A stretch of DNA of 62,115 nucleotides from Glycomyces harbinensis (lineage in GTDB: Bacteria > Actinomycetota > Actinomycetes > Mycobacteriales > Micromonosporaceae): the NCBI RefSeq assembly GCF_900101745.1, contig NZ_FNAD01000024.1, positions 1 through 62,115 on the forward strand. Reading direction: 5' to 3'. The translations under genes and the position numbers were made by a program. The notes under the pieces are model-generated. The model saw nothing but the letters and a program-made list of their open reading frames with translations. It did not search any database and was not told the DNA's origin. Positions 16,701 to 24,543 of the stretch are shown here, one piece after another (the first letter of the stretch is position 1; every line of letters begins with the position of its first letter).

Positions 16701-17040
16701 CCGCATCCTCTACCGGGCCGGCTGGGACTCGGACCCGATCACGGGTACGGGCAACCACTCGATCTGCCACGGCGACGTCGGGAACCTGCTCATGCTCGAC
16801 ACGATCGCCACCAACCCCGACGTCCGGGAGCAGCTGCCCTACCTGTGGAAGGCGGTCCTCACGGACGGCGCCGAGAACGGCTGGCTGTGCGGCGTCCCGC
16901 ACGGGGTCGAGACCCCCGGACTCATGACGGGGCTGGCCGGCATCGCATGGGGACTGGCGCGCAAGGCGAGCCCGACCACGGTAGGGGACCTGCTCCAGCT
17001 CGACGCACCCCGGGGAGGCGTGCGCCATGGCGGCAACTGA
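13738..17040 (+). CDS. lanM: Class II lanthionine synthetase LanM
   Basis: This 1100-residue bifunctional enzyme dehydrates Ser/Thr in the precursor and cyclises Cys onto them. The N-terminal two thirds is the DUF4135 dehydratase (kinase-like RFDQGTVVYKPRNLGMD, DFHFENVMASGEYPVLVDLETL). The C-terminal third is a LanC-type cyclase with ISGCAGLML, AWCHGAPGIGLAR and SICHGDVGNL. The zinc ligands C954, C1010 and H1011 are all present, so the enzyme should be active. Length is normal for LanM. It starts at GTG after an element like the upstream repeats, and its end overlaps the next gene by 14 bases. Being the only LanM here, it presumably serves both precursors. Confidence 0.95.
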   Translation: MNNATPAGASSAPELPWHLSSTLSERLSWNSEPGTTDLERGARRLEMWSELKCFNETDRDLSDWLAVRDLTAEGFTALLGETEPSLRERRGEEPEWHRTFVQWWEATRREHLHRFRGDLQLLEWARPLLEGALEELAVELNARSEGQTDPVLKDPQILERMLDTVPMQHLLTLMQRALVLELNVFRVEGRLTGEDPGQRFQDFCRQLSTDEVALPLWREYCVLARLVVTQLRFWIDTQLELFTALADDIELIRSEIPGMADAGRLESISIGEGDRHRNGRSVGILRFDQGTVVYKPRNLGMDVAYNGLIDWINAQDPSHDLRSVATLHRGEHGWAQFLESDQAVGAAGAERFAWRTGALAAVLYALHATDFHFENVMASGEYPVLVDLETLLHSDKTDAVAKVEGTTDISAIALADSVHSTGILPNPIIMRDDDGVHALDMSGAVGKGGQQTPMAVPIWENGDTDSMRLVKQHAAMDDAEHNQAVDEDGNHVDIAHHRASVVAGFAEIYSLFQDHAEALVAPGGPMAAFERLHTRHIARATHIYGTVLLESTHPDFLRDGLDRDRSLSRLHLGHESRTERVVMIESEIAELTVGDVPVFTIDTSTGVLYGSTPPRPLGQRERPITDVTNRIRDMGDDDRLRQQWIVDAALAATTMIGKEARWPNWSQPVPSDPVGSGDLEEQSLAIAKRIQSLLIRGEDTMGWLGLDLVDETHWILTPAPIGFYNGIGGITHALDAVASVTGDLTLAEDVERLYDYVVRRMQILLDTNEDPGAPPPSIDLIPVGGFNEVAGSIYVLSHAAHRHGRQDWLEPALRLMPLLDRLVDQDTNLDIISGCAGLMLVMESLEAVAPGQGALDLAHRAARRLLATRKEFAEGWGWVSPMNDGAALNGYSHGAAGVAAAFARLNALSPNERYREAIARALAFENSTIDAESELWTDLRPANPGGRTVMNAWCHGAPGIGLARHMILGTEGHGVDRAVLRSDRERASRILYRAGWDSDPITGTGNHSICHGDVGNLLMLDTIATNPDVREQLPYLWKAVLTDGAENGWLCGVPHGVETPGLMTGLAGIAWGLARKASPTTVGDLLQLDAPRGGVRHGGN

Positions 17041-17521
17041 CCGGCCGGGGGTCGTCTTCCGCCAAGAGGCCCTTGACAATTACGCCCGCCTCGACCGCGA
17101 GGACTCCGCGCCGCCCTTCGACGTCGCCAGGCTGCGGCCGCGCTGGTGGTCGTTCCTGGCCGGAGCGGCCTGCCTCGCCGTGCTCGCCTTGGCAGGACTG
17201 CTGTACCAGGTCGAGCAGGGCCCCAAGGGGGTACTGGTCGGCATCGAGGACGACAACGTCGTCGTCGGGCTCTCCGACACGCCCCCCGACCTGGTCGGTG
17301 AATCCATCGTCCTGACCCTGCCCGACGGCGCCGAGATCGAGGGGACCGCCACGGACAGCCAGCAGGTCACCGGCAACGGCGCCACCGGGACCATGCTGCT
17401 GGTCGAACTCGCGTCACCCGGCGCCGCGACCGGATACGACGGCGAATCGGTCACGGTCAACACGGGACGGACCGGTCTCCTGATCGCCGTCTTCGGCGAT
17501 CGCGGAGGAGACGGATCATGA
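17027..17521 (+). CDS. HlyD-like membrane-anchored accessory protein (short)
   Basis: The 164-residue protein has a cytoplasmic start (VVFRQEALDNYARL) typical of membrane-fusion (HlyD) subunits of bacteriocin exporters, one membrane helix (about residues 41-61) and a short extracytoplasmic beta-rich domain. Normal HlyD adaptors are far longer, with coiled-coil and lipoyl parts; these are missing, so this is a minimal version or remnant. It overlaps lanM by 14 bases and the exporter gene by four (ATGA), so it belongs to the operon and probably assists the exporter. The HlyD link rests on the short N-terminal pattern. Confidence 0.6.
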   Translation: MAATDRPGVVFRQEALDNYARLDREDSAPPFDVARLRPRWWSFLAGAACLAVLALAGLLYQVEQGPKGVLVGIEDDNVVVGLSDTPPDLVGESIVLTLPDGAEIEGTATDSQQVTGNGATGTMLLVELASPGAATGYDGESVTVNTGRTGLLIAVFGDRGGDGS

Positions 17522-19659
17522 GCCGACCGAAAGTGCCCTTGCAACTACAGGCCTCCCAAGTGGAGTGCGGCGCCGCCGCGCTCGCGATGGTGCTCGGCTA
17601 CTACGGCCGCCACACCCTCGTCTCGGAGCTGCGCGAATCGATGGGCCTGGCCCGCGACGGCGCCACGGCCGCCGAGATCCTGCAGCAGGCCCGCGCCCAC
17701 GGCATGGAGACGCGCTCCTACCGCGCCGAGCCGCGCGCACTCAGGGAACTCGCGCTCCCGCTCATCGTGCACTGGAACATGAGCCATTTCGTGGTCGTGG
17801 AGCGGTTCACCGCGGACGGGGTCGTCGTCGTCGACCCGGCGCTGGGCCGCCTTCGCCTGACCGACAAGGAGTTCAGCGACCAGTTCACCGGCATCGTCCT
17901 CGAACTCGTCCCCGGCGAGGACTTCGAGCCGCGCCGCAAGCAGGGCTTCGGACTGGCGTCCTTCATGGCGCCGCACTTCCCGCGCGACCCGCGCATCCTC
18001 GGCACGGTCCTGCTCGCCTCGGCACTGCTCACCGCCCTCGGCCTGCTTCCGGCGTTCTTGACCGGGTACGTCATCGACAGCGTCTTGCCGACCCGCAGCG
18101 CGGACCTCCTGTGGATCCTCGCCGGCGGCGCCGCCGCCTTCGCCGTGACGAACGGCCTGGTCACCCTGGCCCGGTCCGAGCTCCTGCTGTGGATGCAGAC
18201 GCGCATGGACTGGTCCATGATGACCGGATTCCTGCGGCACCTCATGTCGCTCCCGTACCGCTTCTTCCAGATCCGCAGCAGCGGCGACATCGTCGTCCGG
18301 GTCTCCTCGACCTCCTATGTGCGCGACCTCATCAGCAGCCAGCTCCTGGCGATCGCGCTCGACCTGGTCCTCCTGGTCGTCTACCTCGCCGTCATCGGCT
18401 TCCACTCCCTGCTCTTCGTCGGCATCATCATGCTCGTCGCCCTCGCGCAGCTCGTGCTCATGGCCGCCACCGCCGACCGCGCCCAGCAACTCACCGAACG
18501 GGAACTGCACCTCCTCGGCGAGGCCCAGTCGACGATGATCGAAGCCGTCAACGGCGCCGAGACCGTGAAGGCCACCGGGGCCGAGGACGTCATGGTCCGC
18601 CGCTGGTCGCACCGCTTCGCGTCCCAGCTCCAGGCCTCGCTCCGACGCCAGCGACTGGACAACGCGATCAACGCCGCGATGACCCTCGTCGGCGTCCTGG
18701 CCCCCATGCTGCTGCTCGCCGCGGGCGCCGCCATGGTCCTCCAGAACCAGCTGTCGCTCGGCATGCTCATGACGCTCATCGCGCTGTCGGGCGCCGCACT
18801 CTCCCCGGTGGCGCAGCTGGGACGCAACATCAAGAACTTCCAGATCGTGCGCGTGCACCTCGACCGGCTCAGGGACGTGCTCGATGAGAACGCCGAGCAG
18901 GAGCCGGGGGATCGGCCCGCACCGGACCTCGACGCGCCGATCAGCGTCGAAGGCGTGGCCTTCCGCTACTCCGGCACCGGCGCACACGTCCTCGAGGACA
19001 TCGACCTGACCCTCCGGCCGGGCACCACCACCGCGATCGTCGGCGGCAGCGGCGCAGGGAAGTCCACGCTCGCCAGGCTCCTCCTCGGGCTCTACCGGCC
19101 GACCGCCGGAACGATCCGGTTCGGCGACGTCTCCGTCGGCGACGTCGACATCAACGCGCTGCGCCGCCGAGCCGGCATCGTCACGCAGGACACCGACCTG
19201 TTCGGCGGAACGGTGCTGTCCAACCTCACCATCGGCAGCGACGACATCGACCTCGAAGCGGTCGTCGAGGCCGCCGGACTCGCCTGCATCCACGAGGACA
19301 TCATCGCCGCGCCCATGGCCTACGACACGATCCTGGGCGAGGGGGGCAGCGGCATGTCGGGCGGCCAGCGCCAGCGCCTCGCACTGGCCCGCGCGCTGGT
19401 GCGGCGCCCGCAGCTCCTGCTGCTCGACGAGGCGACCTCGCACCTCGACGCGGCCACCGAGGAGCGCGTCCACCGCAATCTCCAACTGCTGCAGTGCACC
19501 AAGGTCGTCATCGCCCACAGGCTCTCCACCGTGCGCGACGCCGACAGGATCCTCGTTCTCGACCAGGGCCGCATCGTCGAGTCGGGCACGCACGAGGAGC
19601 TGGTGGCACGCGGCGGCGTCTACGCGGACCTGATCGACCGCCAGCTCCAGAACGCTTAG
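17518..19659 (+). CDS. lanT: Lanthipeptide exporter with C39 peptidase domain (LanT)
   Basis: This is a 713-residue peptidase-containing ABC transporter. The N-terminal C39 protease has the triad C17 (QVECGAAALAMVL), H90 (NMSHFVVVE) and D106 (VVVDPALG) and should cut both precursors after their double glycine. About six membrane helices follow (residues 160-430), then an ATPase with Walker A GGSGAGKST (K515), signature MSGGQRQRLALARAL, Walker B LLLLDEATSHLD and the H-loop IAHRLSTV. All key residues are present. Its ATG overlaps the stop of the HlyD-like gene (ATGA). Confidence 0.95.
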   Translation: MSRPKVPLQLQASQVECGAAALAMVLGYYGRHTLVSELRESMGLARDGATAAEILQQARAHGMETRSYRAEPRALRELALPLIVHWNMSHFVVVERFTADGVVVVDPALGRLRLTDKEFSDQFTGIVLELVPGEDFEPRRKQGFGLASFMAPHFPRDPRILGTVLLASALLTALGLLPAFLTGYVIDSVLPTRSADLLWILAGGAAAFAVTNGLVTLARSELLLWMQTRMDWSMMTGFLRHLMSLPYRFFQIRSSGDIVVRVSSTSYVRDLISSQLLAIALDLVLLVVYLAVIGFHSLLFVGIIMLVALAQLVLMAATADRAQQLTERELHLLGEAQSTMIEAVNGAETVKATGAEDVMVRRWSHRFASQLQASLRRQRLDNAINAAMTLVGVLAPMLLLAAGAAMVLQNQLSLGMLMTLIALSGAALSPVAQLGRNIKNFQIVRVHLDRLRDVLDENAEQEPGDRPAPDLDAPISVEGVAFRYSGTGAHVLEDIDLTLRPGTTTAIVGGSGAGKSTLARLLLGLYRPTAGTIRFGDVSVGDVDINALRRRAGIVTQDTDLFGGTVLSNLTIGSDDIDLEAVVEAAGLACIHEDIIAAPMAYDTILGEGGSGMSGGQRQRLALARALVRRPQLLLLDEATSHLDAATEERVHRNLQLLQCTKVVIAHRLSTVRDADRILVLDQGRIVESGTHEELVARGGVYADLIDRQLQNA

Positions 19660-19667
19660 GGGACAAC

Positions 19668-20138
19668 ATGAGACATCGCGTGATCGTCAGACTCCGGCGC
19701 GAGGGCGGCATGATCATGGGCTCTGCGGTCGTGATCTGGCTGCTCCTGCTGATGCCGGCGGTGAGCGGGAACCGGATCGTGAACGAGCCCGCGATCGCGG
19801 CGCTGGCGGCGCCCATGGTGATCGCCGCGCTGTTCTACGGCGCCGAATCCCGGCGCCTCGCCAGGGGGGACCGGCGCCGCACGGGAGCCAGGCCGATACT
19901 CAGGTTCGGTCAGATCGCCTGCGTCGCAATGCTGGTCGCGGCAACGGCCGATCTCCTCTGGCAGTGGGGCGGCATCGACCCGACCTCGCGGGTGACGACC
20001 GCCGTCATCCTCGTCACGGCCGTACTGACCTACTTCGGGTACTTCCACCGCCGGGTCGCTTCGGCCGACTCGGGAGGGTTCCGGCTCGCGCGCACATCCC
20101 TCCACCGGGCGCTGACGGTCAAAGGGCGTGTCTCATGA
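19668..20138 (+). CDS. Small four-helix membrane protein, possible immunity factor
   Basis: The 156-residue protein has an Arg-rich start and four hydrophobic segments (about residues 15-33, 42-57, 82-100 and 108-124) joined by charged loops. No family is recognised. The ATG follows GGGGACAAC eight bases after the exporter stop, and the gene ends in an ATGA overlap with the ABC ATPase gene. Its place between exporter and ABC efflux pair suggests a LanH- or LanI-like immunity or third ABC subunit role; this is from context only. Confidence 0.7.
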   Translation: MRHRVIVRLRREGGMIMGSAVVIWLLLLMPAVSGNRIVNEPAIAALAAPMVIAALFYGAESRRLARGDRRRTGARPILRFGQIACVAMLVAATADLLWQWGGIDPTSRVTTAVILVTAVLTYFGYFHRRVASADSGGFRLARTSLHRALTVKGRVS

Positions 20139-20857
20139 GCGATCCGATCCTCGTCGCGAGGGGCCTGACGAAGCGCTACGGGGCCCGGGCCGTGGTCGAC
20201 GACCTCTCGTTCGAGGTCGCCGCCGGTGCGGTCACCGCCCTGCTGGGGCCGAACGGCGCGGGCAAGACCACGCTGCTGCGCATGGTCCTCGGGCTGTCGC
20301 GGCCGACCTCGGGGGACGTACTGCTGGAAGGCTCGCCGTACCGAGAGCTGCCGAACCCGTCCTCCGTGGTGGGCGCCCTGCTCGACGACCACGGGTTCCA
20401 TCCCGATCGGAGCGCCTACGACCACCTGCGGATCATGGCCGCCGCCAACCGGATCGAACGGAGCCGGTGCGACGCCGTCCTCGAATCGGTCGCGCTCGCC
20501 GAGCGCGCCCGCGACCGGGTCCGCACCTACTCCCTGGGCATGCGCCAGCGCCTCGGCCTCGCGGCGGCCATGCTGGGCGAGCCCCGGATGCTGATCCTGG
20601 ACGAGCCCATGAACGGCCTCGATCCCGAAGGCATGCACTGGTTGCGCGGGTACCTGCGCGACTTCGCCTCGGGAGGCGGCGCGGTGCTGGTCTCCAGCCA
20701 CGTGCTCTCTGAAGTGGAGCAGTTCGCGGACGAGGTCCTGATCGTCGACCGCGGGCGCAAGATCGCGGCGGGCGCACTGTCGGACGTCGTAGAGGAGAGC
20801 AGCACCTTGGAGCGGACATTGCTGGCCTTGACCGGATCTGGGGAGACACGGCCATGA
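20135..20857 (+). CDS. ABC transporter ATPase, lantibiotic-immunity (LanF/BcrA) type
   Basis: The 240-residue ATPase has Walker A GPNGAGKTTLLRMV, signature YSLGMRQRLGLAAAML, Walker B MLILDEPMNGLDPEGM and H-loop VSSHVL. The single-domain form and the glutamate/asparagine wording around MNGLD are typical of drug- and bacteriocin-resistance exporters (BcrA/LanF). With the permease that overlaps it by four bases it likely expels the mature lanthipeptides from the membrane of the producer. It could also serve another peptide or drug. Confidence 0.88.
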   Translation: MSDPILVARGLTKRYGARAVVDDLSFEVAAGAVTALLGPNGAGKTTLLRMVLGLSRPTSGDVLLEGSPYRELPNPSSVVGALLDDHGFHPDRSAYDHLRIMAAANRIERSRCDAVLESVALAERARDRVRTYSLGMRQRLGLAAAMLGEPRMLILDEPMNGLDPEGMHWLRGYLRDFASGGGAVLVSSHVLSEVEQFADEVLIVDRGRKIAAGALSDVVEESSTLERTLLALTGSGETRP

Positions 20858-21720
20858 AGGCGGTCATCGCGAGCGAGTTCCTGAAGATCCGGTCGCTGCG
20901 CACCTGGCGCTGGTTCACGCTGGCGACGGCGGTCTGCGCGCTGGTGTCGGCCGCGTGGTCCGCGGTGCAGATGGCGGCGTTCCTCCAGCCGTTCGACGAC
21001 TACGTGGCGGCATCGGTCCTGCGCCCCCGCGAGGAGCTCTCGGAGCGGACCGTGGCGGAGCTGCGGCAGAACTACGACTCCTTCTCCGACGTGGACACGA
21101 TGTTCACCCTCATCCTCACCGGAGGGCAGTACACGGGCCTGATCTTCGCCGCCCTGCTGGCGGCCACGGTCTTCTCCGCGGAGGTCCGCCACCGGACCCT
21201 CAGCGCGAGCTTCATCGCGGTGCCGGTGCGCGAGAAGGTCATCGCCGCCAAGTTCATCGTCGCCGCGGTCTCGGGCGTGTTCCTCTGGGCCGTCGCGACG
21301 CTCGTGGACCTCGCCGTGGCCGCCGGTTTCGCGATGACCACGGGCGCCGACTTCCGGCTGCCGCTGGGCGCCGTCGCCGTCAACCTCGGCGCGTTCGTGG
21401 TGTGGTCGGTGCTCGGACTGTCGATCGCGACCTTCTTCCAGAACCACACGGTGGCCGCGGTGGTCATCGCGGTCGGCTACGTGGCGAGTTCGACCGGCAT
21501 TCAGGTGTTCGCCCAGTTCTTCGACCAGTTCGTCTACCACGCCGACTGGCTCTACCAGTTGCAGGTCCTCGCTCCCGGTACCGCGACCCAGCTCATGACC
21601 TCCGTCGACAGGCAGATGCCGCTGCTTCCGGATCCCTGGGTGGGCACGGTCGTGCTCTTGGGCTACGCGGCTCTCGGGGCGGCCGTCGGCGCGGCGGTGC
21701 TGCGCAGGAAAGAAGTCTGA
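20854..21720 (+). CDS. ABC-2 type permease, probable lantibiotic immunity (LanE/G-like)
   Basis: The 288-residue protein begins MKAVIASEFLKIRSLRTW, the usual start of ABC-2 permeases of the BcrB/LanEG type, and has about six membrane helices with a long extracellular loop after the first. Its ATG overlaps the ATPase stop (ATGA). It is the last gene of the lanthipeptide operon. Only one permease gene is present, so the complex is probably a homodimer, or uses the small membrane protein encoded at 19668. Confidence 0.85.
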   Translation: MKAVIASEFLKIRSLRTWRWFTLATAVCALVSAAWSAVQMAAFLQPFDDYVAASVLRPREELSERTVAELRQNYDSFSDVDTMFTLILTGGQYTGLIFAALLAATVFSAEVRHRTLSASFIAVPVREKVIAAKFIVAAVSGVFLWAVATLVDLAVAAGFAMTTGADFRLPLGAVAVNLGAFVVWSVLGLSIATFFQNHTVAAVVIAVGYVASSTGIQVFAQFFDQFVYHADWLYQLQVLAPGTATQLMTSVDRQMPLLPDPWVGTVVLLGYAALGAAVGAAVLRRKEV

Positions 21721-21721
21721 G

Positions 21722-21745
21722 AACCGGCGGCAGCCCCGCCCGGTT
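21722..21745 (+). terminator. Weak hairpin after the lanthipeptide operon
   Basis: AACCGG and CCGGTT form a six-base stem with a 12-base loop and end in TTT. It is a plausible but weak terminator just after the last permease gene. Confidence 0.3.
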
Positions 21746-21843
21746 TCCGCGGGTATCCGCACGATCGGCACACGGTGACCGATCGATTCATCAGGGATAT
21801 ACGAATGTGACTTGCGTCAGACCCGAGAGGGGGTTACGGTGGC

Positions 21844-21868
21844 CAAAGCGCTTTGCCAAAGCGCTTTG
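21844..21868. promoter_or_regulatory. Tandem LacI-family operators
   Basis: The perfect palindrome CAAAGCGCTTTG occurs twice, at 21844-21855 and 21857-21868, with centres 13 bases apart. The central GCGC with flanking AAAG/CTTT is the classic LacI/CcpA-type half-site pattern. It lies 22 bases before the LacI gene, so autoregulation of the operon is very likely. Confidence 0.85.
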
Positions 21869-21890
21869 GAGATGAGAGGGCCCTGATTTC

Positions 21891-22922
21891 ATGGTCTCGA
21901 TCGCAGACGTCGCCGCACGCGCCGGAGTGAGTCCCACCACGGTCTCGCACGCGCTGAGCGGAAAGCGGAAGGTCAGCGCCGACGTCCAAGCCCGCGTCCT
22001 CGCCGCCGTCAACGAACTGGGCTACACCCCGGGCCGCTCCGCGCAGAGCCTCGCCAGCGGCCGGACGCTCATCCTCGGACTGATCGTCCCCGACATCGGC
22101 AACGGCTATTTCGCCGAACTCGCCCAAGGCGTGGAGCAGTCGGCCACGCTCGGAGGCTACAACGTGCTGCTCTGCACCACGGGCTTCGACTACGAACGCG
22201 AGAAGCATGCGTTGGCGATGATCCGCTCCCGAGCCGTCGACGGCGTCGTGTACGCCGCCGGCGCCCCGCCGAGCAATTCCGAACTGGCCCGCCTGCTCGG
22301 CGACCTCCCGCTGGTCCTGGTCGACGAGGAGGTGCCCGGAACCGGGGCGACCGCGTTCGTGTCGGACAACCGCGAAGGCGGCAGGCTCGCGGCCCAGCAC
22401 CTCCTCGACCTCGGACATCGCAGCGTGCTCGTCATGGAGGCGAACGAGAAGCTCGTCAGCAGCCGCGAGCGCGTCAGCGGGTTCTCCGAGGTCTGGGCCG
22501 CCGCCGGAGTCCCCGAGCCGCGCATCGTCAGCGGCGGCTTCACCCACGAAGGCGGCCGGATCGCCGCCGAACCGCACGGCCGCGCGTTCGCCGCCGGAGA
22601 GATCACCGCCCTCTTCGCGGCCAACGACCTGATGGCCCTCGGCGCGATCGACCACCTCAACGCCATCGGCGTCGAGACCCCCCGCGACGTCTCCGTCGTC
22701 GGATTCGACGACATCGCCTCGACCCGCTACGTCCGCCCGCGCCTGACGACCGTCCGCCAGAACGTGGCCGAACTCGGCAGGTCGGCGGTCGCCGCCCTGG
22801 TCGCCGCCCTGGACCAGGGGGACGGGCTCGACGGGGAGCGCCACGTCTACCCCGTCGAGCTCGTCGTCCGCGACTCCACGTCCGCCCCCAGACCCGAATC
22901 CGCCCGACGGGAGGCCCGCTGA
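21891..22922 (+). CDS. LacI-family transcriptional regulator
   Basis: The 343-residue protein has the LacI helix-turn-helix at its start (SIADVAARAGVSPTTVSHALSG, hinge YTPGRSAQSLASGRT) and a periplasmic-binding-like effector domain (GLIVPDIGNGYFAELAQGVE, ALFAANDLMALGAIDHL, VVGFDDIASTRYVRPRLTTV). It is the first gene of a run that continues with an importer and three enzymes, and tandem palindromes precede it. It should repress the operon until a small molecule, probably a sugar or sugar derivative, binds. The next gene starts on its stop codon. Confidence 0.92.
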   Translation: MVSIADVAARAGVSPTTVSHALSGKRKVSADVQARVLAAVNELGYTPGRSAQSLASGRTLILGLIVPDIGNGYFAELAQGVEQSATLGGYNVLLCTTGFDYEREKHALAMIRSRAVDGVVYAAGAPPSNSELARLLGDLPLVLVDEEVPGTGATAFVSDNREGGRLAAQHLLDLGHRSVLVMEANEKLVSSRERVSGFSEVWAAAGVPEPRIVSGGFTHEGGRIAAEPHGRAFAAGEITALFAANDLMALGAIDHLNAIGVETPRDVSVVGFDDIASTRYVRPRLTTVRQNVAELGRSAVAALVAALDQGDGLDGERHVYPVELVVRDSTSAPRPESARREAR

Positions 22923-23692
22923 TGGCGCAGATAACCATCGACTCGGTCGCGAAGGTGTTCGAGACGGCGCGCAAGCGCACCGTCGCACTCGACCAGACCT
23001 CGCTGACCATCGACCACCACGAGACCGTCTGTGTCGTCGGACCCAGCGGCTGCGGCAAGACGACCATGCTCAACCTCATCGCCGGGTTCCTCCGGCCGAC
23101 CGCCGGCACCATCACCCTCGACGGCAGGACCGTCGGCGGCCCTGCCGCCGACCGGGCCGTGGTCTTCCAGTCCGACGCCGTGTTCCCGTGGCTCACCGTC
23201 GCCGACAACGTCGGCTTCGGCCCCCGCATGCAGGGGATGGCGCGCGCCGTCCGTGCCGAGCGGATCGCCCGGTTCCTCGACCTGGTCGGCCTGTCGGACT
23301 TCGCGAAGGCCTATCCGAAGGAACTCTCCGGCGGCATGCGCAAGCGGGTCGACCTGGCCCGCGCCTACGCCAGCGGACCGGACGTGCTGCTGCTCGACGA
23401 GCCGTTCGGCGCGCTCGACCTGTTCACGAAGGAGTCGATGTGGACGGCGCTCAAACGGGTCGCCGACGCCGAACCGAAGACGATCGTGTTCGTCACCCAC
23501 GACATCGAAGAGGCGCTCTTCCTCGGCGACCGGGTCATCGTGATGACGCCCCGGCCCGCCAGGGTCCACGGCATCGTCGACGTCCCCTTCGGACCCGACC
23601 GCGATCTCGACCTGCGCGCCGACCCCGGATTCCAGGCACTGCGAATGACCATCGCCCACTCGCTCAGGGAGGTCCACGATGACGCGAGCTGA
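22922..23692 (+). CDS. NitT/TauT-family ABC importer ATPase
   Basis: The 256-residue ATPase has Walker A GPSGCGKTTMLNLI, Q-loop AVVFQSDAVFPWLTV, signature LSGGMRKRVDLARAY, Walker B VLLLDEPFGALD and H-loop FVTHDIEEALFLGDRV. The wording matches ATPases for nitrate, sulfonate, taurine and pyrimidine-precursor uptake. It shares one base with the LacI stop and overlaps the permease gene by 14 bases. Pairing with a LacI regulator is unusual for this transporter class. Confidence 0.92.
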   Translation: MAQITIDSVAKVFETARKRTVALDQTSLTIDHHETVCVVGPSGCGKTTMLNLIAGFLRPTAGTITLDGRTVGGPAADRAVVFQSDAVFPWLTVADNVGFGPRMQGMARAVRAERIARFLDLVGLSDFAKAYPKELSGGMRKRVDLARAYASGPDVLLLDEPFGALDLFTKESMWTALKRVADAEPKTIVFVTHDIEEALFLGDRVIVMTPRPARVHGIVDVPFGPDRDLDLRADPGFQALRMTIAHSLREVHDDAS

Positions 23693-24464
23693 GGAGACCG
23701 CACCCCGCGCCCGGCGCGAATACGGGCCGCTGATCAGCGTCGGCGTCGTCGCGGCACTGCTCGTCCTCTGGTGGGTCGCGACCACCGGGACCGGGGCCGT
23801 CAAACCGCTCTACCTGCCCTCGCCCGAGGCACTGTGGACGGCGGTCACCGCCCTCAACACGCAGCTGCTCGCCGACGCCGGCGCCACACTCGGCCGCGTC
23901 CTCGCCTCCTGGATCGGCGGCTCGGCGCTCGGCGTCGCGGTCGGCCTGGCGATGGCCCGCACCCGGTGGCTCATGTACGCCCTCAACCCGATCATCGAGG
24001 CGGTGCGGCCCGTCCCGCCGGTCGCGCTCATCCCGTTCGTCATCCTGTGGTTCGGGATCGGCGACAGCAGCAAGCTCTTCCTCGGCGCGCTCGCCTGCTT
24101 CATGGTCATGGTCGTCAACACCGCGGTCGCGGTGGGCAACGTCCCGCCCGTCTACCTCCAGGCGGCGCGCTCGCTCGGCGCCGACAACGGCAAGGTCTAC
24201 CGCACCGTCGTCCTGCCGGCGATCGTCCCGGAGATCCTGTCGGGCTTCAGGATCGGCAGCGCGCTGGCCTTCGCGGTCGTCGTCGCCGCCGAGTTCCTCG
24301 GGGCCGACGCGGGCATCGGCCGCCTCATCATGCAGGCCAGCCGGACGCTGAACACGGCCGTCGTGCTGCTCGGCACGATCTGCATCGCGCTCATGGCCGT
24401 CGTCCTCGACCAGCTCATCTCCCGCATCAGCGCCCACGTGACCCGTTGGGCGGCACAGCGCTGA
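23679..24464 (+). CDS. NitT/TauT-family ABC importer permease
   Basis: The 261-residue membrane protein has about six helices and the EAA-type loop QAARSLGADNGKVYRTVVLPAIVPEILSG of SsuC/TauC/ThiX permeases, with IEAVRPVPPVALIPFVILWFGIGDSSK before it. It presumably forms a homodimer. The start at 23679 lies inside the end of the ATPase gene, showing tight coupling. Confidence 0.9.
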   Translation: MTRAEETAPRARREYGPLISVGVVAALLVLWWVATTGTGAVKPLYLPSPEALWTAVTALNTQLLADAGATLGRVLASWIGGSALGVAVGLAMARTRWLMYALNPIIEAVRPVPPVALIPFVILWFGIGDSSKLFLGALACFMVMVVNTAVAVGNVPPVYLQAARSLGADNGKVYRTVVLPAIVPEILSGFRIGSALAFAVVVAAEFLGADAGIGRLIMQASRTLNTAVVLLGTICIALMAVVLDQLISRISAHVTRWAAQR

Positions 24465-24543
24465 CCTGACACCGACGCACTCCAGCGACTCCGCACACCG
24501 AAAGCCTCACCCAGGAGACGGCACCCGAAGAAAGGAACACACG

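Noticed and set aside
16116..16706. Small antisense frames within lanM as extra peptides
   Set aside because: No ribosome-binding sites and composition of shadow frames.
13501..17079. Very long open frame (1192 codons) antisense to lanM
   Set aside because: It mirrors the codon bias of lanM on the other strand, its translation is Arg/Val/Gly/Asp-rich without domains, and lanM has complete catalytic motifs.
17545..19593. 682-codon frame antisense to the C39 exporter
   Set aside because: Low-complexity translation typical of GC-rich shadows; the sense gene has all expected motifs.
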